Translations under genes and position numbers: made by a program
Shown: one piece after another, positions 49,403 to 58,179 of the stretch
How positions within the stretch are numbered: position 1 is the first letter of the stretch
Layout of the letters: each line of letters starts with the position of its first letter
The notes under the pieces: model-generated
Database searches by the model: none
The model's input: the letters and a program-made list of their open reading frames with translations, nothing else
What the model was told of the DNA's origin: nothing
DNA from: Arthrobacter sp. 131MFCol6.1
Lineage (GTDB): Bacteria; Actinomycetota; Actinomycetes; Actinomycetales; Micrococcaceae
DNA: 64,000 bases
Reading direction: 5' to 3'
Assembly: GCF_000374925.1 (NCBI RefSeq)
Contig: NZ_KB895544.1
Coordinates: forward strand, 176,574 to 240,573

Positions 49403-49576
49403 GGACTTACCTCCCTATGTGACCACAGACGGCCGGGTCTGTGAACCGTCAGCGCGTTCCTTTTGCGGGACCAATCGGCGATCCGCGGATGTCCCCAGTA
49501 GCTTGCCGGTGGCGGCCCAGTAGTTCTCCGCACCGTTGCAGGTGCCGCGCGCCCCCGGGCCGGGTAAGAATAGAGG

Positions 49577-50488
49577 ATGTGCAATGTCCTCAGGGAATGG
49601 CAGGCCGAACTCAAACAAACGTTCACGGGGACGCGCGATTCCGTGCCCGAGTGGGTGCCAAGCCTCGCCGAGGGGGACGACGCCGGTTACCACTTGCCCG
49701 GCTCGGCCGTGTGGGCCGTGCACGGGGACATGCCCACCATTGTGGCGGGAATCCGGGCACTGCTGATGCAGGCGCTCCATCCCGGCGCGCTGGCCGGAGT
49801 CCACGATCATTCCCGTTTCCGCGAAGACCCGCTGGGCCGGCTGGCTGGCACGATCCGTTGGATCTTCACCGTGACCTATGGCTCCACCGATACGGCCAAG
49901 GCGGCGTCGGACTGGGTCCTTCGGCTGCACCGGACGGTGCGGGGAGAATTCGTGGACGGCCACGGCATCAGGCGCAGTTACGCGGCCAACGATCCCGAAC
50001 TGCTCCGGTGGGTTCACATTGCCTTCACAGACGCGTTCCTCTCTGCCCACAAGCTGTGGGGACGGCCGATTCCTGGCGGACCGGATGCCTACGTCCGTGA
50101 GTGGGCCCAGGCCGGCCGGCTGATGGGCGTCGAGGCCCCGCCGCTAAGCGAAGCGGAAATGCGGCAGCAGTTGGACCGCTGGTACGACGACGGCGATCTC
50201 CGCTGTGACGAACGGGTCACCGAGACGGTGGCGTTCATTCGAGACCCACCCCTGCACCCAGCGCTCAAGCCTGGCTACCGGGTGCTGTTCGCGGCCGCCG
50301 TGGCAAGCCTCGAGCCCAAGTACCGCGAGCTTCTGGGCCTGCGGACCGCGCGGCTGGGCCCAATACCGCTGCCGGTAACCTTGGCCACCCGGGTCACGCT
50401 CGGGGTGGTGCATGTGGCGCTGGGCCGGACGGGTCCGAGCGAGCAAGCTGCCCGTGCCCGGCTCCGACGGCTGGGCTACCGGGCCTGA
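49577..50488 (+). CDS. MpaB-like oxygenase family protein (DUF2236)
   Basis: The 303-residue protein has the DUF2236/MpaB core: ALLMQALHPGALAGVHDHS, FREDPLGRLAGTIRWIFTV, and a late KPGYRVLFAAAVASLEPKY. His residues in the HPGALAGVHDHS segment may bind heme, as in latex-clearing (Lcp) type enzymes, but this is inference. The substrate is unknown. A purine-rich AGAGG lies just before the ATG. It is followed by a GC-rich tandem repeat tract. Confidence 0.85.
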   Translation: MCNVLREWQAELKQTFTGTRDSVPEWVPSLAEGDDAGYHLPGSAVWAVHGDMPTIVAGIRALLMQALHPGALAGVHDHSRFREDPLGRLAGTIRWIFTVTYGSTDTAKAASDWVLRLHRTVRGEFVDGHGIRRSYAANDPELLRWVHIAFTDAFLSAHKLWGRPIPGGPDAYVREWAQAGRLMGVEAPPLSEAEMRQQLDRWYDDGDLRCDERVTETVAFIRDPPLHPALKPGYRVLFAAAVASLEPKYRELLGLRTARLGPIPLPVTLATRVTLGVVHVALGRTGPSEQAARARLRRLGYRA

Positions 50489-50783
50489 GCCAGCGGCGGG
50501 AAACGACTCCGGTGGTCCGGTAGCGCGGGGCGGCAGGTGCGCCGGGCGGCAGGCGCGCGGGGCGGTAGGTGCACTGGGCGGGGGGTGCACTGGGCGGGCT
50601 CCAAAGCCGACTTATCGGGCCGGGCCGGGGCATGGCTGGGCTGGCGCGAGGGCCAGGGCTGCCGCGAGGGGCCTGCCGCGAAGACCGGAGCCGGCGCGAG
50701 GGCCAGGGCTGCCGCGAGGACGCACCCCCTGGCCAACCTCACGAGGAAACAAATGCAGGGGGAAACGAAAGGCCCGGGAACGC
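50489..50783. repeat. GC-rich tandem repeats between MpaB gene and tRNA-Ser
   Basis: No gene is supported in this 295-base tract. It begins with about five imperfect copies of a 15-16-base unit like GGGCGGCAGGTGCRC (about 50528-50595), then two copies of GGCGCGAGGGCCAGGGCTGC at about 50642 and 50694. Short open frames here are low-complexity and differ in every frame. Confidence 0.55.
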
Positions 50784-50812
50784 AAAAAGGCCCCGGTCCG
50801 AGGACCGGGGCC
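50784..50812 (-). terminator. Rho-independent terminator of tRNA-Ser
   Basis: On the minus strand, GGCCCCGGTCC pairs with GGACCGGGGCC (50789-50799 and 50802-50812), followed by TTTTT (50788-50784). It lies directly downstream of the tRNA-Ser gene. Confidence 0.85.
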
Positions 50813-50817
50813 AACCG

Positions 50818-50902
50818 CGGAGAATGGGGGATTTGAACCCCCGAGGGCGTTAACCCAACACGCGTTCCAGGCGTGCGCCATAGGCCGCTAGGCGAATTCT
50901 CC
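50818..50902 (-). tRNA. tRNA-Ser (anticodon GGA)
   Basis: On the minus strand, GGAGAAT at the 5' end pairs with ATTCTCC at the 3' end. The anticodon stem-loop reads CACGC-CTGGAAC-GCGTG, giving anticodon GGA for serine. A long variable arm of about 15 bases and the T-loop GGGGGTTCAAATCCCCC are present. The discriminator is G and no CCA is encoded. The gene is 85 bases long including the discriminator base. Confidence 0.95.
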
Positions 50903-50996
50903 AGTTGCTTCTGAATCAAAAGCAGATACTAGAATACCTGAACTTTCCAGCTTCGCCCAATTGAGCCTCCCCGCCCCGGCCTGCGGCTCCTCCGCG

Positions 50997-51539
50997 GGAC
51001 ATGCCCCACGGCCCGTTCGAGGGCTGGACATAGCGCCAAATAGCCCACTCCTGCCCGCCAAAAATGGGCATGCCCCGCGCCGCCCCCTCCCGCCACTGGA
51101 CATGCCCCACAGCCCCCTCGAGGGCTGGACATGGCCCCAACCAGCCCACGCCTGCCCGCGATGCCCTGCCCCATCCCCGTTCCTTCCCGCCAAAGATGGG
51201 CATGCCCCGCGCTGCCCCCTCCTAACCACCTGACATGCCCCACAGCGCCCTCGAGGGCTGGACATGGCCCCAGCCAGCCCACACCTGCCCGCGACGCCCT
51301 GTCCCACCTCCACTCCTGCCCGCCAAAAATGGGCATGCCCCTCGCTGCCCTCCCACCACCGGACATGTCCCACAGCCCCCTCGAGGGCTGGACATAGCCC
51401 CAACCAGCCCACTCCTGGCCGCCAAAAATGGGCATGCCCCTCGCTGCTCCCTCCCACCACCGGACATGTCCCCCGCCAGCCCGAGCGCTGGACATAGCCC
51501 CAACCAGCCCACTCCTGCCCGCGAAAATTGGGCATGTCC
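50997..51539. repeat. Array A: tandem repeat with 15 GRRCATGYCC-type sites
   Basis: Five cycles of a unit about 101 bases long lie between tRNA-Ser and the SRP RNA gene. Each carries three decamers in fixed order: GGACATGYCC, GGACATRGCC, GGGCATGYCC. The sites start at 50997, 51026, 51066; 51098, 51127, 51198; 51231, 51260, 51331; 51361, 51390, 51430; 51462, 51490, 51530. The intervals are 28-29, 40 (71 in two units with an extra 31 bases) and 30-33. Most units also have a CCCTCGAGGG palindrome. Open frames across it are repeat artefacts. Confidence 0.85.
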
Positions 51540-51593
51540 CACCGGGGATGAGGGGCCAAACCGGGCCAATTCGAGGCACACCCAATCGTCAGG

Positions 51594-51599
51594 TAATAT
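51594..51599 (+). promoter_or_regulatory. -10 element of SRP RNA gene
   Basis: TAATAT lies 7-8 bases before the expected 5' end of the SRP RNA. The matching -35 (about 51571, TCGAGG) is weak. Confidence 0.5.
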
Positions 51600-51606
51600 T
51601 GCTGAC

Positions 51607-51698
51607 GGCCCCTCATGTGGCGTCATCCTGTTGAACTCCCCCAGGACCGGAAGGTAGCAAGGGTAAACGGGCTCTGGCGGGTGCATGAGGGGTCTTTT
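51607..51698 (+). ncRNA. ffs: Signal recognition particle RNA (4.5S type)
   Basis: The small bacterial SRP RNA has its conserved tip GGACCGGAAGGTAGCAAGGG, where Ffh binds, followed by TAAACGG. The closing stem pairs CCCCTCATG (51609-51617) with CATGAGGGG (51684-51692), and a short T-run follows. The gene lies directly before dnaX, as in many Actinobacteria. Ends are estimated from pairing. Confidence 0.93.
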
Positions 51699-51727
51699 AT
51701 GTCTGTGCCGATTGGTAGGGTTTATCT

Positions 51728-54700
51728 GTGACTGTTACTACCGCCCTCTACCGTCGATACCGCCCCGATTCGTTCGCGGACGTTATCGGGCAGGAGCACG
51801 TCACTGACCCCCTCATGACGGCCCTGCGCAAGAACCGCGTCAACCACGCCTACCTCTTTTCCGGCCCCCGCGGCTGTGGCAAAACCACCTCGGCCCGCAT
51901 CCTGGCCCGCTGCCTGAACTGCGCCGAGGGCCCCACGGACACCCCCTGCGGCAAGTGCCCCAGCTGCGTGGAACTCGCCCGCGGCGGCTCGGGCTCGCTG
52001 GACGTCATCGAGATCGACGCCGCCAGCCACGGCGGCGTGGACGACGCCCGCGATCTCCGGGAACGGGCCACCTACGCCCCCGTCCGGGACCGCTACAAGA
52101 TCTTCATCATTGACGAAGCCCACATGGTCACGTCGGCCGGATTCAACGCCCTGCTCAAGATCGTCGAAGAACCGCCGGAACACATCAAGTTCATTTTCGC
52201 CACCACGGAGCCGGACAAGGTCATCGGCACCATCCGCTCCCGCACGCACCACTACCCCTTCCGGCTGGTGCCGCCGGAGCCACTCATGGCATATCTGGAG
52301 CTGCTCTGCACCCAGGAGAACGTCCCCGTGGCGCCCGGCGTGCTCTCGCTCGTCATCCGCGCGGGCGGCGGTTCGGTTCGCGACTCCCTCTCCGTGCTGG
52401 ACCAGCTCATGGCCGGCGCCGGACCAAATGGACTGGACTACGAACTTGCCGTCGCCCTCCTCGGCTACACGCACGCGTCCTTGCTGGATGACGTCGTGGA
52501 GGCCGTCGCCGCGTCGGATTCCGCCACGGTGTTCCGCGCCGTGGACCGCGTCATCCAGACCGGGCACGATCCGCGGCGCTTCGTCGAGGACCTGCTGGAA
52601 CGCTTCCGCGACCTCATCATCGTCCAGGCCATGCCCGAGAGCGCCCAGTCCATCCTCCGCGGCATGCCCGCGGACCAGATCGCCCGGCTGCAGAACCAGG
52701 CGCACAACCTCGGGGCGGCCGAACTCTCCCGCGCCGCGGACGTCACCAATACAGCTCTCACTGACATGACCGGGGCCACCTCGCCGCGCCTGCACCTGGA
52801 ACTGCTGTGCGCCCGCATCCTGCTGCCCAGCTCCGAACAGACCGAGCGTGGCATCGCGGCCCGGATCGACCGCGTCGAGCGTCGTTTGAACTACGCCGGG
52901 AACGACGTCGGAGCTCCCCTCGCCGGCGCCCCCGCACCTGCCGCCGTTTCGCCTGCACCCACGGAGCAGGCAGCCGCGCCACAGCTGGCGGCAGCGCACG
53001 CGGCCGCCGTGCCGTCACACGCGGCACCGGCTGCTGCAACCACCACCGCCGCACCCGCCCCGCCCCGGGGCGAGCAGACGCCGGCCGCGGCCACCGCGCC
53101 CGCTCGGCGGGACGAGCCCGTCCGTGAACCGCTGACGGCACCACGGGTCAGCACCAGCGACTGGCCGGTGGACGAACCCGCGGCGGCCAGCCGGCTCGCC
53201 CCCGCTGCAGGTCCCGCAGCCGCAGCTCCGTCCCTGCCCGCGTCAGGAACTGCACCGGTGGCTGCCGCCCCGGCAGCCGAACCCGCACGCATGGCTACAC
53301 CGGAGGCGGCCCCGTCCGCCGCAGCACCTTCCGCCGCCCCGGCATCTACCCCCACGCCCGCCGTCCCTGCGCGGCCCGAACCTGCCGAGCCGGGCAGGGC
53401 GCCTGCCGCTGCTCCCGGCCCTGCCGCCGGCCCCGGAGCCGACGTGGAGGTTTTGCGCCGCGCCTGGCCCGAAATCCTGCAAACGCTCACCAAGATCAAA
53501 CGAAGCACCTGGGCGCTGGTGGAACCCAACGCCCAGGTGGGCCATTTCGAAGACCACGTCCTGACCCTCGCGTTCACCACCACGGGGCTGGCGGGTGCCT
53601 TCGGCCGGGCCGACCACGCTGAGAACCTCCGGCAGGCGATCCACAAGACGATCGGCATCGATTGCCAGATCCGGGCCGTGGCCGGCGGCAGCAACAGCCC
53701 AGCGAGCTCTGAGCCAAACCCAAAAGCGCCGGCTAGCCCGGAGACCCCGGCATCGTCTGCGACGCAGGCAACATCGGCCGACGTCGCGTGGGGCCTGAGC
53801 CCGGCTCCCCAGCAGCCGGCAGCGCCGGCCAACGAAACTGCTGAAGCCGTCCCCTCGGGGGTAGCCCAGGCCCCCGTTCCCGCCGCCCCGACGCCATCGG
53901 CGCAACCCACTCCGGCCCCCACGGGAGCCGCGCCGGCAGCGGAACCGCACGCGCCCGCCCCCGCGGCCCAGGTCCGCGCAGCCGAACCGCAGGCGCCCGC
54001 CCCCGCGGTCCAGGTCCGCGCTGCCGCGCCGGCAGCCGAATCGGACGGCCCTTCGGAGCCTTCCGGGTCCTATGCCGACCCTGACGACGACTGGGGACCG
54101 CCCCGGGACGAGGACGCCCCTCCGCTCGACGAAGAACCGCCGCTGGATTGGGACCCGTCACCCGCCGCCCCGCCGCGCCGCGCCGAGTCCGCGGCCGCAC
54201 CCGCGGCTCCGGCCCGCAAGTCCCCGGCCGCGCAGGCATCCAACCCTGCCCGCTCCCTGGCCGGGACCTCGCCCGCAGGCCCTGACGCGTCGGCTGACGC
54301 GTGGGCCCGCGCCGTCGAGCAGTCACCCGGCGTCTGGACGGTCGGCACAGATTCGAACCTCGGCCGGTACCCGACGCCGGAAGTCGAGCCCGCGGCACCC
54401 GAGCCCGAACCGGCTCCGGTGCACTACGAGCCGGCGGCGGCACAGATCCCGGAGTATGCCGGCGTCGTGTCCGCGCCGTCGGGACTGTCCTCGGAACACC
54501 CGGCCCGGGCCGAAGCGGCTGCGGCCGTTGCCGAGCCTGCCGCGCCGCGGGTAGCCCCTGCTGCCGTTGCGGAGGCTGTTGCGGTGGCCGCCGTTCCGGA
54601 GGCTGCTGCCCCGACGGGCCGGCAAAGCCTATACCAGCGGCTGTCGAACAGCCCCGAGGCCGAGGCCGGGCGGGCGAAAGCCCCCGCCCGCGCTGCTGCC

Positions 54701-54856
54701 GCGACCACCGTCTACGTACAGGACATCCCGAGCGCCGACGACGAAACGATCGAGGAATCGGGCGTCTTCGGCCGGGCCGCCGTCGAACGCATCCTGGGCG
54801 GGAAACTGGTGGAGGAACGTTCCCTGGACGGAAGCCCCCTGCCGCCCCGCTTCTAG
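51728..54856 (+). CDS. dnaX: DNA polymerase III subunit gamma/tau
   Basis: The 1042-residue clamp-loader ATPase has Walker A SGPRGCGKTTSARILA (about residues 45-60), the zinc cysteines in CLNCAEGPTDTPCGKCPSC (62-80), Walker B IFIIDEAHMV, and the sensor region FATTEPDKVIGTIRSR. Domain III ends near residue 370, then an Ala/Pro-rich linker and a tau-type tail run to the end. This is unusually long, with a short duplicated 14-residue unit near 53935-54018. No slippery frameshift site is evident. GTG at 51728 is the start. recR follows 51 bases later. Confidence 0.95.
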   Translation: MTVTTALYRRYRPDSFADVIGQEHVTDPLMTALRKNRVNHAYLFSGPRGCGKTTSARILARCLNCAEGPTDTPCGKCPSCVELARGGSGSLDVIEIDAASHGGVDDARDLRERATYAPVRDRYKIFIIDEAHMVTSAGFNALLKIVEEPPEHIKFIFATTEPDKVIGTIRSRTHHYPFRLVPPEPLMAYLELLCTQENVPVAPGVLSLVIRAGGGSVRDSLSVLDQLMAGAGPNGLDYELAVALLGYTHASLLDDVVEAVAASDSATVFRAVDRVIQTGHDPRRFVEDLLERFRDLIIVQAMPESAQSILRGMPADQIARLQNQAHNLGAAELSRAADVTNTALTDMTGATSPRLHLELLCARILLPSSEQTERGIAARIDRVERRLNYAGNDVGAPLAGAPAPAAVSPAPTEQAAAPQLAAAHAAAVPSHAAPAAATTTAAPAPPRGEQTPAAATAPARRDEPVREPLTAPRVSTSDWPVDEPAAASRLAPAAGPAAAAPSLPASGTAPVAAAPAAEPARMATPEAAPSAAAPSAAPASTPTPAVPARPEPAEPGRAPAAAPGPAAGPGADVEVLRRAWPEILQTLTKIKRSTWALVEPNAQVGHFEDHVLTLAFTTTGLAGAFGRADHAENLRQAIHKTIGIDCQIRAVAGGSNSPASSEPNPKAPASPETPASSATQATSADVAWGLSPAPQQPAAPANETAEAVPSGVAQAPVPAAPTPSAQPTPAPTGAAPAAEPHAPAPAAQVRAAEPQAPAPAVQVRAAAPAAESDGPSEPSGSYADPDDDWGPPRDEDAPPLDEEPPLDWDPSPAAPPRRAESAAAPAAPARKSPAAQASNPARSLAGTSPAGPDASADAWARAVEQSPGVWTVGTDSNLGRYPTPEVEPAAPEPEPAPVHYEPAAAQIPEYAGVVSAPSGLSSEHPARAEAAAAVAEPAAPRVAPAAVAEAVAVAAVPEAAAPTGRQSLYQRLSNSPEAEAGRAKAPARAAAATTVYVQDIPSADDETIEESGVFGRAAVERILGGKLVEERSLDGSPLPPRF
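53935..54018 (+). repeat. 42-base tandem duplication inside dnaX
   Basis: Two adjacent 14-codon units (AAEPHAPAPAAQVR and AAEPQAPAPAVQVR) lie in the disordered Ala/Pro-rich tail of the gamma/tau protein. The nucleotide match is nearly complete, which points to a recent duplication. Confidence 0.7.
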
Positions 54857-54907
54857 CAGACCCCCAGCCGGCTGGCCCCGGCCCCATTCCAAACGAACGA
54901 GGACATT

Positions 54908-55507
54908 GTGTACGAAGGCGCAGTTCAAGAGCTGATCGACGAGCTCGGACGCCTTCCCGGAGTGGGGCCCAAGTCAGCCCAGCGGCTGGCCTTCCACATC
55001 CTCGAGGCCGATCCCCAGGACATGAAACGGCTTGTCGATGCCATCACCACCGTGAAGGAACGGGTCAAGTTCTGCACCGTCTGCGGGAACGTGACGGAGC
55101 AGGAACTGTGCAACATCTGCCGCGACCCGCGCCGGGACCCCACGGTGATCTGCGTCGTCGAAGAATCCAAGGACGTCCTGGCGGTGGAGCGCACGCGGTC
55201 CTTCCGCGGCAGGTACCACGTGCTCGGCGGCGCGATTAATCCGATCGCCGGAATCGGTCCGGAACAGCTCCGGATCCGTGAACTGCTGACCCGGCTCAAC
55301 GACGGCGCCATCCAGGAAATCATCATCGCCACCGACCCCAACCTCGAGGGCGAGGCCACGGCGACCTATCTGGCCCGGATGCTCAAGTCGATCGGCATCG
55401 CCGTCACCCGGCTGGCGTCCGGCCTGCCCGTAGGCGGGGACCTGGAATACGCCGACGAAGTCACGCTCGGCAGGGCCTTCGAGGGCCGCCGCAACGCCCT
55501 GAGCTGA
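54908..55507 (+). CDS. recR: Recombination protein RecR
   Basis: The 199-residue protein acts with RecF/RecO in gap repair. It has an N-terminal helix-hairpin-helix ([17 protein letters not shown]), a C4 zinc finger ([16 protein letters not shown] and CRD region) and a Toprim domain ([28 protein letters not shown]). The start is a GTG at 54908. It follows dnaX by 51 bases, the common dnaX-recR pair. The usual small YbaB gene between the two is absent here. Confidence 0.96.
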   Translation: MYEGAVQELIDELGRLPGVGPKSAQRLAFHILEADPQDMKRLVDAITTVKERVKFCTVCGNVTEQELCNICRDPRRDPTVICVVEESKDVLAVERTRSFRGRYHVLGGAINPIAGIGPEQLRIRELLTRLNDGAIQEIIIATDPNLEGEATATYLARMLKSIGIAVTRLASGLPVGGDLEYADEVTLGRAFEGRRNALS

Positions 55508-55557
55508 CGGACTCGTGTCAGCCACCGGCAGCGACACCCGGGCCCACCCGGCCCAGC

Positions 55558-55823
55558 GGACATGCCCCGCGCCCGCGCCCGCCAACGGACACAATGCCCT
55601 CAGGCCCACTCCAGCCCGCCAAGAATGAGCATGTCCCACGGGCGCCGGTGAACATGCCCGTCCCCTGGCCCGCACTCCCCCACCCGGTCCGATGGACATG
55701 TCCAGCGCCCGCGCCCGCCAACGGACATAATGCCCTCAGGTCCACTCCAGGCGGCCAAGAATGAGCATGTCCCACGGGCGCCGGTGAACATGTCCCCCCT
55801 TGCCCGCAGCACTGGGCATGTCC
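55558..55823. repeat. Array B: diverged repeat with 9 GRRCATGYCC-type sites
   Basis: This 460-base gap between recR and lysC holds no gene. Two tandem copies of a 136-base unit begin near 55558 and 55694, each with four decamers (GGACATGYCC, a variant GGACAYAATGCC, GAGCATGTCC, GAACATGYCC), and a ninth, GGGCATGTCC, at 55814. The stretch CCACTCC-R-G-CCCGCCAA-R-AATG is shared with array A, so the two arrays are one family. Confidence 0.8.
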
Positions 55824-55967
55824 CGTGGAGACAGACCCGGCGTGTCTGCCATTCGGTCACAATTCAACGGCGCGGGCAGCACGGCGATAAACTGGGGTGA
55901 GAAGTTACGCCGTCGCGCCGTTTGGTTGCCTGGCCCAGAACCCCGATGATCCAGTGAGGGTGCGCGA

Positions 55968-57320
55968 ATGAGTTTGCCCACTACCGAAGTCCAGCCCGGA
56001 TCGCAGACGCTTCCCGTCTCGGCCGCCGCCACCAAGCACCTTGTCGTGAAGAAATTTGGCGGGTCCTCGGTGGCGGACGCAGAAGGCATCAAGCGCGTCG
56101 CCCGGAGGGTCGTGGACGCCCAAAACGCCGGCGACGAGGTGGTGGTGGTGGTTTCCGCCATGGGCGACACCACCGATGAGCTCCTTGACCTCGCCGGCCA
56201 GGTCACCGATTCCGCGCCCGCCCGCGAGATGGACATGCTCCTCTCCGCCGGCGAACGCATCTCCATGGCGCTGCTGGCCATGGCCATTAACAAGTTCGGC
56301 GCCTCGGCCCAGTCTTTCACCGGGTCCCAGGCCGGCATGATCACCGACGGCATCCACGGCAAGGCCCGGATCATCGACGTCGACCCGCACCGCATCCGCA
56401 CCGCCCTGGACAAGGGGCACATCGCGATTGTGGCCGGGTTCCAGGGGATGAGCCACACGACGAACGAGATCACGACGCTCGGGCGCGGCGGTTCGGACAC
56501 GACGGCGGTGGCCCTTGCCGCGGCGCTGGACGCCGATGTGTGCGAGATCTTCACCGACGTCGACGGCGTCTACACGGCCGATCCGCGCGTGGTCGCGTCG
56601 GCCCGGAAGATCGACCGCATCTCCAGCGAGGAAATGCTGGAACTGGCCGCGTCCGGCGCTAAGATTCTGCACCTGCGCTGTGTCGAATACGCCCGCCGCT
56701 TTGGGGTACCCCTGCACGTCCGTTCCTCATTCAGCCAGAACGAAGGCACCTGGGTCCTGCCCGGCGCCGACGACAAGATCACGACTCAAGAGGGAGTTGC
56801 CTTGGAGCAGCCAATCATCTCCGGTGTTGCACACGATCGGTCCGAAGCCAAGGTCACGGTTGTCGGCGTACCTGACATCCCCGGCAAGGCAGCGGCGATC
56901 TTCCAGGTCATCGCGGACGCGCACTCGAACATCGACATGATCGTCCAGAACGTGTCCACCCACGGCACGGGCCGGACCGATATCTCGTTCACCCTCCCGA
57001 TCGTCGAGGGCGCCGAGGCCCTGGCCGCGCTGCACGCCGCCCAGGACCGGATCGGCTTTGAGAGCATCGAATACAACGAGAAGATCGGCAAGCTTTCGCT
57101 TATCGGCGCCGGCATGCGCTCGCACCCGGGCGTGTCCGCGCGCTTCTTCGCGGCCCTCTCCGAGGCCGGCATCAACATCAACATGATCTCCACCTCGGAG
57201 ATCCGCATCTCCGTGGTCACCCACGCGGATCTGCTCGACGACGCCGTCCGCGCCATCCACAGGGCGTTTGACCTCGACAGCGAGGACGAGGCCACGGTCT
57301 ACGGCGGCACGGGCCGCTAA
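55968..57320 (+). CDS. lysC: Aspartate kinase
   Basis: The 450-residue enzyme phosphorylates aspartate in the lysine/threonine/methionine pathway. It has the kinase motif [20 protein letters not shown] at about residue 25, [20 protein letters not shown], and two C-terminal ACT domains that sense lysine and threonine. An internal TTG start at 56802 probably yields a separate beta subunit, as in Corynebacterium. No asd gene follows. ATG at 55968 with upstream GAGGGTG is likely; the first 20 residues are not conserved, so a later start is possible. Confidence 0.95.
   Translation: MSLPTTEVQPGSQTLPVSAAATKHLVVKKFGGSSVADAEGIKRVARRVVDAQNAGDEVVVVVSAMGDTTDELLDLAGQVTDSAPAREMDMLLSAGERISMALLAMAINKFGASAQSFTGSQAGMITDGIHGKARIIDVDPHRIRTALDKGHIAIVAGFQGMSHTTNEITTLGRGGSDTTAVALAAALDADVCEIFTDVDGVYTADPRVVASARKIDRISSEEMLELAASGAKILHLRCVEYARRFGVPLHVRSSFSQNEGTWVLPGADDKITTQEGVALEQPIISGVAHDRSEAKVTVVGVPDIPGKAAAIFQVIADAHSNIDMIVQNVSTHGTGRTDISFTLPIVEGAEALAALHAAQDRIGFESIEYNEKIGKLSLIGAGMRSHPGVSARFFAALSEAGININMISTSEIRISVVTHADLLDDAVRAIHRAFDLDSEDEATVYGGTGR
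56802..57320 (+). CDS. lysC: Internal start: aspartate kinase beta (regulatory) subunit
   Basis: Within lysC, AGAGGGAG lies 5-6 bases before an in-frame TTG at 56802, at residue 279. Translation from here gives a 172-residue protein made of the ACT domains, the same length I recall for the Corynebacterium LysC beta subunit, which begins at the equivalent place. The beta subunit would pair with the full-length alpha subunit. Confidence 0.6.
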   Translation: MEQPIISGVAHDRSEAKVTVVGVPDIPGKAAAIFQVIADAHSNIDMIVQNVSTHGTGRTDISFTLPIVEGAEALAALHAAQDRIGFESIEYNEKIGKLSLIGAGMRSHPGVSARFFAALSEAGININMISTSEIRISVVTHADLLDDAVRAIHRAFDLDSEDEATVYGGTGR

Positions 57321-57383
57321 GCCGCACTCAACCTGGGCGGAATCCCGGACGGCGCAGGCAGCAAACAGGCAGCAAACGGGAAT

Positions 57384-57417
57384 GGGGAAGGGAGCGGCAC
57401 CTGCCGCTCCCTTCCCC
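57384..57417 (+). terminator. Terminator of lysC
   Basis: GGGGAAGGGAGCGGCA (57384-57399) pairs perfectly with TGCCGCTCCCTTCCCC (57402-57417) with a 2-base loop. The stem is strong; no clear T-run follows. It lies 63 bases after the lysC stop. Confidence 0.75.
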
Positions 57418-57555
57418 ATCTCCGCATGTCGTCGGCCGCGTCCCCACATCGCCGGCCGAATTCCCACGTTTCCGGCCGCGTACCACGCGGCCGCCCTGGA
57501 CGCCCCCGGCACCCCGGGCCCCCCGGAACCGTCGGAATCGGCGAAGCGGGTCCCG

Positions 57556-57750
57556 TCAGACCTCTTCTTTCCAGAGATCCGTCTTCCGGACTGCGTAGTG
57601 GTGTCCCTGCGCGTCCGTCTCGACCTCGAAGCCAGCCAGATCGTCTTCCGAGGCGTGCTCGAAGTCGTCATGTCGGTGAACTACAGGCGCCGCGGTGTCG
57701 CCCCGATTTGCCGGCCCGAACAGGAGCCTCAACTTGTCGGTCTTGTCCAT
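57556..57750 (-). CDS. Small protein A of a KLRxxFGPANR paralogue pair
   Basis: The 64-residue protein (start MDKTDKLRLLFGPANRGDT) is not recognised. It shares KLR-x-x-FGPANR near the N-terminus and a late Y-x-V segment with small protein B at 57907-58131. The rest is acidic and has several His (VVHRHDDFEH). It has no signal peptide or membrane segment. ATG at 57750 is used, since TTAGGG lies 6 bases upstream; an upstream GTG at 57783 would add 11 residues. Confidence 0.65.
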   Translation of the reverse strand: MDKTDKLRLLFGPANRGDTAAPVVHRHDDFEHASEDDLAGFEVETDAQGHHYAVRKTDLWKEEV

Positions 57751-57906
57751 GAAAGCCCTAACAGCACGTGTCACTAGTCCCACCCCCTTTCCTCGTCCCG
57801 GGTGGTTCAGGATGCTGCACTGCGGTGTGTCAGTGCCCTCATTTTACGCCCGACGGCGGGAAATGGCCCGGGTGGGGTGCCGCCAAAAGGGATCCAGCGC
57901 AGGGAT

Positions 57907-58131
57907 CTAGCGCAGGGATTTGTCGTCAGGGTTCCGGGGCACCACATAGGTGCTGCCATCGGGCCGGTGCAGCGTCTCCCACTGTTCCGTCTCGGCCTGC
58001 CGCATCGCCAGCAGCCGCTGGTTCTGGTCGGTCATCTCGTGGCCGAGTGAACTGCGGTTGGCCGGCCCGAACACCGCCCGCAACTTACCGGTTGCCCGCA
58101 TGAACCTCTCGGCGGCATTCTCCTTGGCCAT
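57907..58131 (-). CDS. Small protein B of a KLRxxFGPANR paralogue pair
   Basis: The 74-residue protein (MAKENAAERFMRATGKLR, then AVFGPANRSSL) is the apparent paralogue of small protein A. It is likely soluble. Its start is supported by AGGAAAGG 6 bases upstream. It is divergent from an OhrR-like regulator with a palindrome between them, so the regulator may control it. Function is unknown. Confidence 0.7.
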   Translation of the reverse strand: MAKENAAERFMRATGKLRAVFGPANRSSLGHEMTDQNQRLLAMRQAETEQWETLHRPDGSTYVVPRNPDDKSLR

Positions 58132-58179
58132 GGCTATCCTTTCCTGGGAACAAGACAATGCTCCCAGTGTACGCTAATC

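Noticed and set aside
49403..49576. c-di-AMP (ydaO) riboswitch before the M23 peptidase
   Set aside because: This gene class is often preceded by one in Actinobacteria, but conserved motifs were not recognisable.
50997..51539. CRISPR array
   Set aside because: The sequence between repeated decamers is itself repeated from unit to unit, repeats are not uniform in length, and no cas genes are present.
50997..51539. Match of GGRCATGYCC to the eukaryotic p53 half-site
   Set aside because: The resemblance is coincidental; there is no p53-like factor in bacteria.
50888..51616. Long minus-strand open frame (about 242 residues) across array A
   Set aside because: The product is made of repeated Gly/Trp-rich segments, similar frames exist in all readings of the repeat, and it runs into the tRNA and SRP RNA genes. 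It reflects the repeat composition, not a protein.
52800..54856. Programmed frameshift in dnaX producing gamma
   Set aside because: No A-rich slippery heptamer with a following stop in the shifted frame was found.
57421..57500. Further copy of the TCGCCGGAA hairpin family
   Set aside because: The stretch has repeated CGGCCG motifs but not the nested TCGCCGGAA/TTCCGGCGA arms.
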